Assembly: GCA_947175295.1 (NCBI GenBank)
Contig: CAMWMK010000005.1
Span: forward strand, 1 to 64,000
Direction of reading: 5' to 3'
From: an uncultured Porphyromonadaceae bacterium
GTDB lineage: Bacteria; Bacteroidota; Bacteroidia; Bacteroidales; Muribaculaceae
Length of the DNA stretch: 64,000 nucleotides
In this document: in pieces, positions 47,804 to 56,685 of the stretch
Position numbering within the stretch: position 1 is the stretch's first letter
Layout: the number at the start of each line of letters is the position of its first letter
Translations under genes and position numbers: made by a program
Notes under the pieces: model-generated
Told to the model about the DNA's origin: nothing
What the model saw: only the letters and a program-made list of their open reading frames with translations
The model's database searches: none

Positions 47804-48385
47804 ATGAAAAAGACTTTCAGAACAGCGATTGCCGCCACCGCAGTGGTGGCAACCGCTCTTTGTGTCGCATCATGCGGCAAGCAGAAACCGAGCTCTGAAG
47901 ACTCAGCCGCAGTCGACTCGCTCGTAGGAATGGTGATGCAGGAGCAGGCCGACAGCGCAATCGCCGCCGAGGCAGCCGCCGACGGATCCACAAATATGGC
48001 CGACTATAACGCAGCCTTCTTCAAAGGCAATTCCGGCTACCAGACCACTCCTTCAGGCCTGAAATACGTCACCGTAGTGGAAGGCACCGGAGCATCACCC
48101 AAGGAAACAGACGTAGTGACAGTGCACTATACAGGCCGACTTCTCGACGGCACCGTGTTTGACTCATCAGTAGAGCGCGGCGAGCCCACAAGCTTCCCCC
48201 TCCAGATGGTGATCAAAGGCTGGACGGAAGGCCTGCAGCTCATGAAGGTGGGTGGCAAGACTGTATTCTATATCCCGAGCAACCTCGCATATGGCGAGCA
48301 GGGCACCCCGGGCGGTCCGATAGGCCCGAACGCCGACCTCATCTTCGAAGTTGAACTTCTTGGAGTAGGAGGAGGCCAGCAGTGA
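47804..48385 (+). CDS. FKBP-type peptidyl-prolyl isomerase lipoprotein
   Basis: About 193 residues from ATG at 47804 ([20 protein letters not shown], lipobox CVASC). A short helical linker leads to an FKBP domain nearly identical in key motifs to the upstream paralog ([40 protein letters not shown]). So one copy is soluble and one is lipid-anchored in the envelope: tandem duplication with different location. The stop overlaps the next ATG by one base (TGATG). Confidence 0.93.
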   Translation: MKKTFRTAIAATAVVATALCVASCGKQKPSSEDSAAVDSLVGMVMQEQADSAIAAEAAADGSTNMADYNAAFFKGNSGYQTTPSGLKYVTVVEGTGASPKETDVVTVHYTGRLLDGTVFDSSVERGEPTSFPLQMVIKGWTEGLQLMKVGGKTVFYIPSNLAYGEQGTPGGPIGPNADLIFEVELLGVGGGQQ

Positions 48386-48885
48386 TGAAGACATTGAAGA
48401 CGATGGCCCTTCTCGCGTCGATGCTGATGCTTGCGCCGGCTTTCACAAGCTGCGGCAACGATGACGACGACGACGACCTGAAGCCTGCCGACATCAGCAA
48501 GATCACAGGCACGTATGCCGGGGAACTCGGATGGCAGGTGATGACAGTGGAAGGCACTTTCGAAGGAGAATATGAAGTGCAGATACTGCGCGACGCGAAT
48601 GACGCCGACGATGTGACAGTGATCCTTCCGGAATGCATGTTCACACGTCCCGGCGCTACAGGGGCGCACACAATTCCTTCGATCAAGATTACCGATGTAG
48701 ACGTATCGGAGGCCGGAAACGTATATACCATCTCGGAAGATGATTTCGATATGGCGGGATCCGACAAGCCCGGCAGCCTCAGCGGCACCATAGCCGGACG
48801 CAACATCAAACTTCAATGCACGATGCAGCCCGGCACGATGCCGATGCCTATAACCCTCAACTTCACCGGAACACTGAAAGACTGA
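48385..48885 (+). CDS. Calycin-like domain lipoprotein
   Basis: 166 residues from the ATG at 48385. Signal [20 protein letters not shown] with lipid Cys (FTSC), then a run of six Asp (DDDDDD) and a small beta-barrel: ITGTYAGELGWQVMTVEGTF... ending ITLNFTGTLKD, matching Bacteroidota calycin-like proteins (PF13944, from memory). Its place directly before a TonB receptor suggests a surface ligand-binding partner, similar to HmuY-type pairs (inference). Confidence 0.75.
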   Translation: MKTLKTMALLASMLMLAPAFTSCGNDDDDDDLKPADISKITGTYAGELGWQVMTVEGTFEGEYEVQILRDANDADDVTVILPECMFTRPGATGAHTIPSIKITDVDVSEAGNVYTISEDDFDMAGSDKPGSLSGTIAGRNIKLQCTMQPGTMPMPITLNFTGTLKD

Positions 48886-48887
48886 AA

Positions 48888-50768
48888 TTGGCTTCATTAG
48901 GATTAATAATGGCTTTGATGGCCGGGAGCAGCGTCGTAGACGCTGCTCCCGACCTTGTCGTTTCTCCGGCAGACACATTGGAGACTGTCGTAGTGACGGC
49001 TACACGCACACCGAAGCTCCTGAAAGAGACTCCAGTAGTCACCAGAGTCATAACTACAGCCGACATATCGCGGAGCGGAAAGCCAGACATAGGAGCTCTT
49101 CTCGAGCAGCAGATGCCTGGAGTGGAGTTCTCCTACGGAATGGGACAGAACACACAGATCAACATATCGGGATTCGGAGGGGGAGGCATACTCTTCCTTC
49201 TCGACGGCGAGAGAATGGCCGGAGAGACGCTTGACAATCCCGACTATTCCCGGCTCAACCTTCAGAATGTAGAGCGGGTAGAGATAGTGAAGGGGGCTGC
49301 CTCGTCGCTCTATGGCTCGAACGCCACAGGCGGAGTAGTCAACATAATATCCGGCCGCCCGAAAGAGGGAACCCACCTCAAGCTTAACGCGCGCTACGGC
49401 AGCCACTCGCTGCAGAGCTACGGAGCACTCGCCACATACCGAAAGGGAAGGATAGCGAATTCGCTCGATGGCCGCTTCGACTCGCGCGGAGAGATAGATT
49501 TCCCACGACGGGGTGAGTTCATAAGGGCTTATGCCACACAAAGCTGGAACGTGAAAGACCGCGCCACCATCACCCTGGGCGACGATGCGTCGGTAACGGC
49601 CCGGGCCGGATATTTCTGGCGGCAGCAGAAGACCACATCCTCCTCCTACGACCGTTTCCGTGACGTCTCGGCGGGAATCACGGCACGATGGAAAGACCTC
49701 GTAGCAAGGTATTCCTTCGACTCTTATGACAAGATGGACTACGAGACCACTGCCGGAACAGAGACACGCGACTACCGCAACCGCCAGAACACCCTGCACG
49801 CGCAATATTCCCATGAATTCAGCGGTGTAGGCACACTCACTGCCGGAGCTGACTGGATCGACGACTATCTGATGAGCTATGAATTTGACTCAGGCTCGCA
49901 TTCGCAGACCAACCTCGACGCGTATGCGCAATGGGACTGGCATCCCTCCAAAACCGTATGGCTCATTCCCGCCCTGAGATACGACTGGTTTTCAGCTTCC
50001 AAAGCCAACAGGGTCTCGCCCAAGCTGAGTATGCTGTGGCGCCCGGGAAAAGGCAACTGCTCCCTGCGCCTGAACTATGCCGCCGGATTCCGCGCTCCCA
50101 CGCTCAAGGAGCTCTACATGGACTTCGACATGGCCGGAATCTTCCACATCTACGGCAATCCCGACCTTAAGTCGGAGACAAGCCACAACATCAACCTCTC
50201 GGCTGAATACCTGAGGGGAAACAGGAGCCTTACCGTGATGCTCTTCCAGAACTTCATCGACAACCGCATCTCCTATATCTGGAACCAGACCCTTGGCGGC
50301 CAGCAATACATCAATCTGCGACGCGTAAGGATAGGGGGAGCGGACGTATCATTGATGAAGTCCTTCGATTTCGGCCTGACGATCAACGGGGAATACATCT
50401 ATACGCATGAACGCTACAGCAAAGGCGACCTCCGGGCAAATCCGACACGCCCCCATGCGCTGACACTAAAAGCCGACTGGACACACAAGTGGAAAGCCGA
50501 CTGGAACTTCACGGCGACAGCCAACTACAAATGGCTTTCCGCAGTGACCGGCGACGTGCTGTCGTTCTTTTCCCAGGAAGCGGTGCGCACACAGCGCTAT
50601 CCGGCCTACTCGATGCTCGGCCTGGCTCTGAGCCAGACATTCCCGAAGGGTTTCACGCTTGGCGTAAGTGTAGACAATCTCCTCAATTACATCCCCAACT
50701 ACTATTACTATAACTCGCCTGTGACGACCGGCATCGGAGGCAGCGTCTCTCTTACGTGGCAGATGTAA
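48888..50768 (+). CDS. TonB-dependent outer-membrane receptor (BtuB/HmuR/colicin-receptor type)
   Basis: About 626 residues if translation starts at the TTG at 48888; a CTG at 48882 and an ATG at 48909 are alternatives, and the ORF-track start (48816) lies inside the upstream gene. Signal LGLIMALMAGSSVVDA, then the TonB box region DTLETVVVTATRTPK and plug (DIGALLEQQMPGVEF, VERVEIVKGAASSLYGSNAT, GGVVNIISG). The barrel follows and ends GIGGSVSLTWQM. No carboxypeptidase-like N-terminal domain, so not SusC type; cargo probably heme, a metal chelate or cobalamin. Overlaps or abuts the calycin-like gene. Confidence 0.88.
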   Translation: MASLGLIMALMAGSSVVDAAPDLVVSPADTLETVVVTATRTPKLLKETPVVTRVITTADISRSGKPDIGALLEQQMPGVEFSYGMGQNTQINISGFGGGGILFLLDGERMAGETLDNPDYSRLNLQNVERVEIVKGAASSLYGSNATGGVVNIISGRPKEGTHLKLNARYGSHSLQSYGALATYRKGRIANSLDGRFDSRGEIDFPRRGEFIRAYATQSWNVKDRATITLGDDASVTARAGYFWRQQKTTSSSYDRFRDVSAGITARWKDLVARYSFDSYDKMDYETTAGTETRDYRNRQNTLHAQYSHEFSGVGTLTAGADWIDDYLMSYEFDSGSHSQTNLDAYAQWDWHPSKTVWLIPALRYDWFSASKANRVSPKLSMLWRPGKGNCSLRLNYAAGFRAPTLKELYMDFDMAGIFHIYGNPDLKSETSHNINLSAEYLRGNRSLTVMLFQNFIDNRISYIWNQTLGGQQYINLRRVRIGGADVSLMKSFDFGLTINGEYIYTHERYSKGDLRANPTRPHALTLKADWTHKWKADWNFTATANYKWLSAVTGDVLSFFSQEAVRTQRYPAYSMLGLALSQTFPKGFTLGVSVDNLLNYIPNYYYYNSPVTTGIGGSVSLTWQM

Positions 50769-50820
50769 CTTTCCGGCCTCAGGCTTGTCTAAAAGGTATA
50801 TGACCCTAAATATGACCATT

Positions 50821-51186
50821 ATGAAGAAAACATTGACTCTCATCGCATCGCTCGCCATAGCCGCAACGGCAATGGCCCAGAACGACACCATACCGGCAAG
50901 CTATCCCGGCGGGGAGAAAGCCATGGCGGCTTACCTGCAGAAAAACCTCAAGTATCCGCAGCCTTCGATCAACAACGGCATCGAAGGGGTGGTCAACGTG
51001 AAATTCACTGTAAAGACAGATGGCGCGCTCGACAATCTGTCGATCGTACGTCTTGTGGATCCCGATCTTGAGGCCGAAGCCACGAGGCTCGTGAAGGGCA
51101 TGCCCGCCTGGACACCCGCAACTGTGGGTGGAACACCCGTCGACAGCGAGTCGAACGTAGAGGTGGTCTTCACGCTGCCTGAGTAA
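50821..51186 (+). CDS. Periplasmic TonB C-terminal domain protein
   Basis: About 121 residues from the ATG at 50821 (MKKTLTLIASLAIAATAMAQ, cleavable signal). The mature part is one TonB_C domain (SYPGGEKAMAAYLQKNLKYP, GIEGVVNVKFTVKTDGALDN, ...VVFTLPE). It has no TM anchor or proline-rich linker, so it cannot energise a receptor in the usual way by itself; perhaps it competes for or marks the adjacent receptor (inference). Confidence 0.85.
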   Translation: MKKTLTLIASLAIAATAMAQNDTIPASYPGGEKAMAAYLQKNLKYPQPSINNGIEGVVNVKFTVKTDGALDNLSIVRLVDPDLEAEATRLVKGMPAWTPATVGGTPVDSESNVEVVFTLPE

Positions 51187-51196
51187 TTATTGAAAT

Positions 51197-53179
51197 ATGA
51201 AACGATTTTTACATTACTTTACTTTTGCATCCATCATCACGTTTCCGGCAGCCACCGCCTACGGCGGGCAGCCGGAACAATCGTATTCACCCCGCATCGT
51301 GAAGGTCCGGACAGAGGCAGAGGCTGACTCCCTGAAAGATTCCGGAGTCGAGATCCTGAGGCGTCGCGGCGACATACTGCTATGCTTCTTCCCCGAGGCG
51401 CCCACGCGCAGCGGAGAAGCCCCGTCGCCTCCCCGGCGAAGCATCGCTCCGGCTCTGGATGCGTCCAGGACATTTTTCGACGCCTACACCGTGCAGAACG
51501 GCCAGGCCGCAGGCACGCCCTACACCGGCAAGGGGGTAGTGGTGGGGCTGTGCGACATAGGCATAGACCCCCTTCACCCCACCTTCCTCGATGCAGACGG
51601 CCATAGCCGGATAAAGAGGGTAGTGCAGTATGTGGAGAGCGATGGCCTGCGCCTGCAGCTTGAAGGCGACGACGCCTACCGACGCTGGAAGACCGACGAT
51701 CCCGACATGTATCATGCCACCCACGTCTGCGGCATACTCGCGGGAGGGGGAGCCGGAACGCCTTATGTGGGAATCGCACCCGATGCGGAGATTGTAGCTA
51801 CCGTATCCACCCTTACCGAAGTCGGCCTCCTGGCCGGAGTGGAAGACATCATCGAGTATGCCCGGGAGCAAGGGAAACCCGCCGTGATCAATATTTCCGT
51901 AGGCAGTTATACGGGGCCCCACGACGGCAGCACGCTATTCTCGCAATATCTCGACATGTGTGCCGAAGACGCCGTAATCGTGCTTTCCTCCGGCAACGAA
52001 GGCTCCCACCTCAACTACTTGGGCTCAACCTTCACAGCCGCACAAAGTGAAATCCCTGTGCGCATCGGCAATACGGCATGGGACAACTACCGGATGTATG
52101 GCATGACCGACATATGGAGCAGCTCTGCCTCTCCGCTGATGGTATCCATAGGAGCCTACGATGCCGACAGCAGGCAGATGGCGGGATGGCTGGAGCCGAT
52201 CAGCATCAATGGAGGGGAGACCTTCTCGTATGTATGGGACAGCGCGCCGTCAGGAGACGGGGAATGGCCCTTCGAGGGAGAACTGACCGCTCAGGGGGGC
52301 GTAGATCCGGAAAACGGCCGCTACAATATCTCGTTGGGATATGAATTCATGTCGCCCGAACCGGCTTCCGGCGGTCCTTGGGCGAGATATGAACTTGCCG
52401 TAAAGGTAGTAGGCCGCCCGGGAGAGGACGTGGAGATATATGCCGACGGCACATATTCACGGTTGGTAAAGGCACCCGGCGGTCCGACTCCTACGGCCGA
52501 CCGATCGATAAGCGATCTGGCCTGTGGCTTCAACGTAGTAAGCGTAGGAATGTACGGCAACCGCGACTCAGTGCCGCAAAGCCATCCTGAAGCCTTCGGC
52601 GACGACGGGATATACTGGGAATCCACAGGCTATCGCAGCGGGCAGACAGTGGTGCACAGCAGCTACGGGACACTTCGCGACGGACGTGTGACTCCGCTCA
52701 CTGTGGCTCCCGGCGCTTCACTTGTCTCGGCCGGAAGCCGCATCTTCCATGAGTCATATCCATTCCATCCACATGTCCGAATCGACGGCACACCGTGGTT
52801 TGACGAAAGCGGCACTTCCATGGCGTCGCCCTACGTGGCGGGATATATCGCCACTTGGCTGGAGGCGGTGCCTGAATTGACATCGGCCGACGTACGCCGC
52901 ATAATAGCGGAGTCAAACCGTATGGACATCGCCGAACCCGACGATCCGCACAACGCCAACGGATATTTCGATCCGGTCAGGGGCCTGAAACTGGCATTGC
53001 AGACCGGGGGAGTGGAATCGGTCGGAGATTCCGCCCTGTCTCCCGACGAGTATGTTGAGGCATTCGATATAGCCGGAGTGAGAAGGTATGCCGGCCCGGC
53101 CTCCGGACTTTCCGGCATAGCGAAGGGCCTGTATGTGGTAAGAGCCTCCGGCAAGACCTATAAGAAAATGATAGATTGA
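51197..53179 (+). CDS. Secreted S8 subtilisin-like protease with T9SS-type C-terminal domain
   Basis: 660 residues; signal LHYFTFASIITFPAATAYGG. The catalytic triad is complete: Asp120 (GLCDIGIDPLHPTF), His176 (HATHVCGILAG), Ser541 (GTSMASPYVAG). A long insert (about 300-460) sits between strands of the catalytic domain. The C-terminal ~60 residues (DEYVEAFDIAGVRRYAG ... GLYVVRASGKTYKKMID) match the Por/type IX secretion sorting-domain pattern, so the enzyme is probably exported to the surface by T9SS. Last gene of the FKBP-TonB run (10 bp after the TonB_C gene). Confidence 0.88.
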   Translation: MKRFLHYFTFASIITFPAATAYGGQPEQSYSPRIVKVRTEAEADSLKDSGVEILRRRGDILLCFFPEAPTRSGEAPSPPRRSIAPALDASRTFFDAYTVQNGQAAGTPYTGKGVVVGLCDIGIDPLHPTFLDADGHSRIKRVVQYVESDGLRLQLEGDDAYRRWKTDDPDMYHATHVCGILAGGGAGTPYVGIAPDAEIVATVSTLTEVGLLAGVEDIIEYAREQGKPAVINISVGSYTGPHDGSTLFSQYLDMCAEDAVIVLSSGNEGSHLNYLGSTFTAAQSEIPVRIGNTAWDNYRMYGMTDIWSSSASPLMVSIGAYDADSRQMAGWLEPISINGGETFSYVWDSAPSGDGEWPFEGELTAQGGVDPENGRYNISLGYEFMSPEPASGGPWARYELAVKVVGRPGEDVEIYADGTYSRLVKAPGGPTPTADRSISDLACGFNVVSVGMYGNRDSVPQSHPEAFGDDGIYWESTGYRSGQTVVHSSYGTLRDGRVTPLTVAPGASLVSAGSRIFHESYPFHPHVRIDGTPWFDESGTSMASPYVAGYIATWLEAVPELTSADVRRIIAESNRMDIAEPDDPHNANGYFDPVRGLKLALQTGGVESVGDSALSPDEYVEAFDIAGVRRYAGPASGLSGIAKGLYVVRASGKTYKKMID

Positions 53180-53207
53180 ATCCCTTCCTGCCAAGGGCTG
53201 CCGACCA

Positions 53208-53253
53208 ATGATGAAGCCTCCGGACATAATCCTATGTCCGGAGGCTTCATCAT
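53208..53253. terminator. 46-bp palindrome between convergent genes
   Basis: Perfect 21-bp arms (GAAGCCTCCGGACATA core) with a 4-base loop ATCC. It sits between the subtilase and the Big_5 lipoprotein, which converge, so a bidirectional terminator is likely even though no T run follows. Confidence 0.65.
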
Positions 53254-53278
53254 AAGGTGTGGGATGGACGGGAGTCTG

Positions 53279-55747
53279 TCAGAAGGCTTGCCGCAGTCCG
53301 TTTGCGTTGCGGTTGTTGCGGTTGTTGGAGTTGCGTCGCGTATCGAATGGGTTGGCTCCGAATTCATCCTCGTCTTCCTCTTCCTCCTCTTCCTGGGTCT
53401 GTGAGCCGGTGCGTTTCGGCTTGTTCTTCTTTATCTTCGATGGCTTCTGAAGGTCGAGGGCAGTCTCGAATACGTTCCATGTCTGCTCCATGTCCCAGTT
53501 CTTCTTTACGTTTATGGTCTTGGGATAGTAGTAGACGTAGTCGGGTTGCAGCGCGATAAGTATCTCTTTGCCTACGGAATCATTCTCCAGAGGCACTATG
53601 CTGTAGCCTATGCTGACGAGACTGTCTACGATCTCCCGGTCTCCCTTTGGCCGAAGGTAGCCTCCGGCCTTTGTGTCCGCAATCGGCCTGATGGGAATTG
53701 AGTCGGCTGCGATCGCCGTGGAATCTGAAGTGAGCGCAGGAACCGAATCTGCTGTCAAGGCCAGGGAGTCCGTCGGAATGGCCGGAACACTATCCACCGG
53801 AATGACCGGAATGCTATCCGCCGGCATGGCAGGCAATTCGTCGGGGAAAGCCGGTGTCTCCGCGATGAGGCTGTCGTTAGGCTCTCCGAATACCTTCTGC
53901 AGCCTGTAGCTGCCGGGAGAATACTTGCCGTCGCCGTTGAAGTCCTCATATAGGCGCGCATAGTATTTTCCGGCATCGATACCCAGGAACTCGGCCACTC
54001 CGTCCACTACCGGAGCTGTATACTTCGGTTTGTCGCCCGAAGCCATGAGCTGTACGAACGCCGGAATTCCGGGGTCAAGGCCTATGAGGGTCAGCTTAAG
54101 GTTCGACAGGTCTTCCGGGGCTTTCGTCTTGAACTCATATTCAAGTTTGGAGCTGTTGACTCCGTAGATGTCGGTGGCGGCGAGCGAGTCTACCAAGAGT
54201 CGATATGATGCGCCGCGTTCCCATGGATATTCTATCTTGAACCGCCGTTCTGAGAGCGTATCGGCGCGTTCCACACGGTAAGTTCCCTTCACGGGCATCC
54301 ACACCGTATCCGGTTTGATCTCCAGATGGAAGGCGTTTGGCGAGATACGCGATATGGGCACAGGCACCTCCATCGTAAGCGGACGCGTGATGTCGTTGTC
54401 GGGCCCTTTTGCCGTAAAGGCGAAGGTAGGGGTCTTCGGCTTCTCTTCTTCGTCTTCCGCCTCCTTGTCCTTGTCGGTTGCCGGTTCGGGCATCTGTCCA
54501 AGCGAATCGGTAGGCAGTCCGGCTATGGAATCGGCAGGCAGTACGGCGGCGTCAGGCGTTTCCTTCTCTTTCTTTCCATCCTTCTTGGTGGTCTTCTTTT
54601 TCTTATTGTCTTTCTTCTTGGAGGTCTGTTCCTTCGGCTTCATGAGTTTCACGGTGTCGTTGACCAGTGACTCAATTCCCGTCAGGAGCTCGGTGTTGGC
54701 GTATCTGAGTGCGAGTTTCAGCGTGTCGCGCGAGGCGAGTTCACGCGGCAGCCAGAAGGTCAGGGTGTCGTTGCCGAGTGTGCGTTCCCCTTTCAGGGGA
54801 GCTGTGTAGGCCTCGTCGTCGGCCAGCGTTATCTCAGGAGCTGTTTTCGAAGGAGAATTGAAGATGAATTCCAGCCGGGTGGAGTCGGGACGCGTGTAGC
54901 TTACGAGATACTGTGGCTTCAGTCCGGTGTTGAACATGCGCAGCAGCACGTTGTTGGGCAGGAAGCGGGTGCGTTCGCGCTGTATCACGGTGTCTACGGA
55001 TCCGGTATAGAGGTCGCGTATTGTGTCGGAGGTCATGATCCGTTCGGCAGAGGGGCGTATCACATCGTCAAACCATGCTATGTCCTCCTCCGGATTGGCG
55101 TAGTGCTTGTCGTTGTCGAGGTCTTTGAGCGCGAAAAGGCGGTAGGTGGTGTCCTGCAGTCCGTGTATGATGAAGCGTCCCATTTCGTCGGTGCGCGCCA
55201 GTCTCTCGAAAGGCATGCGTATGAAGGCGGAATCCTCCTTCGAGATGTAGGCGCCTACGAAAACTCCCTGCTGCGGCTCCATATCCTCAGCTCCCAGCAC
55301 CATTCCGGAGATCCGCAGCGAGTCGAGCGTCGGACCGGTGGAGAACGTATATGCGAAGCCCGAGAGTTTATTGCTCTCGTTGTTGTCTTCAATGGCGTCG
55401 CCGAAGTCGATGGTGTATGTGGTGTTGGGGAGGAGCGTATCGGTGATGTTGACCACTACCCGGCGTCCGCGTGTGGAGACACGCGGAGTGTTGGCAGTCG
55501 GAGGTGAGAGCACCACCTTGGAGAATGCATCCTTGACGTTGATGAGCTCGTTGAAGTCTATGTTGATGTTGCTCGGGTCGACATTGACCGATCCGGGGGC
55601 CGGATTGGCATGCACGAAGCGAGGCGGATCCTCGTCGCGCGGACCGCCGGAGGGATTGCCGATCGAGGCGCACCCCCAGAGCATCGCCACACTGGCCAGG
55701 GAAGCACCCAATACTCCGATATGTTTTTTAAATGATGTCGGCGTCAT
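53279..55747 (-). CDS. Ig-like (Big_5) domain lipoprotein with low-complexity linkers
   Basis: 822 residues. Lipobox MLWGC (lipid Cys about 26), then SIGNPSGGPRDEDPPRFVHA and PAPGSVNVDPSNINIDFNEL: the Big_5 bacterial Ig-like start common to a conserved Bacteroidota lipoprotein. Several beta domains follow. A lysine-rich linker (TSKKKDNKKKKTTKKDGKKE, about 372-395) and an imperfect repeat of PxDSxP units (ADSIPVIPVDSVPAIPTDSL, about 670-715) are notable. The C-terminus has an acidic run (EEEEEEDEDEFG) then Asn/Arg repeats. Function unknown; envelope-located structural role likely. Confidence 0.78.
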   Translation of the reverse strand: MTPTSFKKHIGVLGASLASVAMLWGCASIGNPSGGPRDEDPPRFVHANPAPGSVNVDPSNINIDFNELINVKDAFSKVVLSPPTANTPRVSTRGRRVVVNITDTLLPNTTYTIDFGDAIEDNNESNKLSGFAYTFSTGPTLDSLRISGMVLGAEDMEPQQGVFVGAYISKEDSAFIRMPFERLARTDEMGRFIIHGLQDTTYRLFALKDLDNDKHYANPEEDIAWFDDVIRPSAERIMTSDTIRDLYTGSVDTVIQRERTRFLPNNVLLRMFNTGLKPQYLVSYTRPDSTRLEFIFNSPSKTAPEITLADDEAYTAPLKGERTLGNDTLTFWLPRELASRDTLKLALRYANTELLTGIESLVNDTVKLMKPKEQTSKKKDNKKKKTTKKDGKKEKETPDAAVLPADSIAGLPTDSLGQMPEPATDKDKEAEDEEEKPKTPTFAFTAKGPDNDITRPLTMEVPVPISRISPNAFHLEIKPDTVWMPVKGTYRVERADTLSERRFKIEYPWERGASYRLLVDSLAATDIYGVNSSKLEYEFKTKAPEDLSNLKLTLIGLDPGIPAFVQLMASGDKPKYTAPVVDGVAEFLGIDAGKYYARLYEDFNGDGKYSPGSYRLQKVFGEPNDSLIAETPAFPDELPAMPADSIPVIPVDSVPAIPTDSLALTADSVPALTSDSTAIAADSIPIRPIADTKAGGYLRPKGDREIVDSLVSIGYSIVPLENDSVGKEILIALQPDYVYYYPKTINVKKNWDMEQTWNVFETALDLQKPSKIKKNKPKRTGSQTQEEEEEEDEDEFGANPFDTRRNSNNRNNRNANGLRQAF

Positions 55748-55770
55748 GACAGTTCATCATTGGTGATTAT

Positions 55771-56685
55771 TCATTTGTCTTTGTTTCGGTACTCGGGCGG
55801 CAGTATCTTGCGCGTGTCGGCCGTGTCGGCCTTGACCACCACCATCTTCTGCTCCCCTTTCCAGGGAAGGGGACTGCGGTAGGTCTCATACTCTACGCGC
55901 ACGGGCACGCATCCCAGCATCATGCGCTTAATATGGGCCGCCAGGGAATCGCTCGACACACTGAACGGCAGCTGCTGGAAGTAGAGCTGATTCGGGTCGC
56001 CGAGTTCCTTATAGGGTATCATTGTCCCCTCGAATGTCTTGAAGATGGATCCGCGGCGCTCCATATTGCTTATGTAGCCGTATTTCACCGCGCTGTCGGC
56101 ATATGGACGTAGAAACCATCCCCAGACGCCGATCAGGATTACGATCACTCCTACGGCTGCCGCCAGCTTCCATTTCCATGTGCTGCCCGACGATGGCATG
56201 ATTCCGCTTAGGGGCGAATCGTCTTCGTCGGATATCCAGTAGTCCGGATCCTCCGGGTCGAGCTTGGGCGTCTTCCGCTTTCTGCGTCGGGATCCGGACT
56301 GAGCGTCTGAGTCGTAGTAATCGTTGTCGTCATCGTCATCATCATCATCATCGTCGTCGTCATCGTCGTCATCGTCATCTTCAGTTTTATCCTCTTCCTT
56401 CCTTCTCCTGAAGAATCCTCTTGAGCGCGATGGCTTTGGTTCGGGTTCAGGTTCCGGTTCGGGTTCCGGTTCGGAATAGTAGTCGTGGTCGGAGTTGTCG
56501 GGGGGGGCTGCCTGTTCGGCGTTGTCGTCGTAGGGCGGCTGATATGGGGCATAGTGCGAATCCGACGTGTATTGATAAGGCGACTCATCGTCGGGGGTGG
56601 TGTGCCGGTCGTCGGTTGAGAGTTCCAGCTCATCGTCCCAGAGGTCGTCTTCGTCGTGGTGTGTATATCTGTCGTCGTATCTCAT
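55771..56685 (-). CDS. Acidic low-complexity single-pass membrane protein
   Basis: About 304 residues from the ATG at 56685 (MRYDDRYTHHDEDDLWDDEL); the 444-residue ORF start runs through the flippase gene in another frame. The N-terminal 165 residues are disordered, with EPEPEPEPEPEPEP and a run of about nineteen Asp. One TM (WKLAAAVGVIVILIGVWGWF) at about 185-205 is followed by a folded periplasmic domain of ~95 residues. Start overlaps the preceding gene by 4 bp. Conserved Bacteroidota membrane proteins of this layout exist but are of unknown function. Confidence 0.75.
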   Translation of the reverse strand: MRYDDRYTHHDEDDLWDDELELSTDDRHTTPDDESPYQYTSDSHYAPYQPPYDDNAEQAAPPDNSDHDYYSEPEPEPEPEPEPKPSRSRGFFRRRKEEDKTEDDDDDDDDDDDDDDDDDDNDYYDSDAQSGSRRRKRKTPKLDPEDPDYWISDEDDSPLSGIMPSSGSTWKWKLAAAVGVIVILIGVWGWFLRPYADSAVKYGYISNMERRGSIFKTFEGTMIPYKELGDPNQLYFQQLPFSVSSDSLAAHIKRMMLGCVPVRVEYETYRSPLPWKGEQKMVVVKADTADTRKILPPEYRNKDK

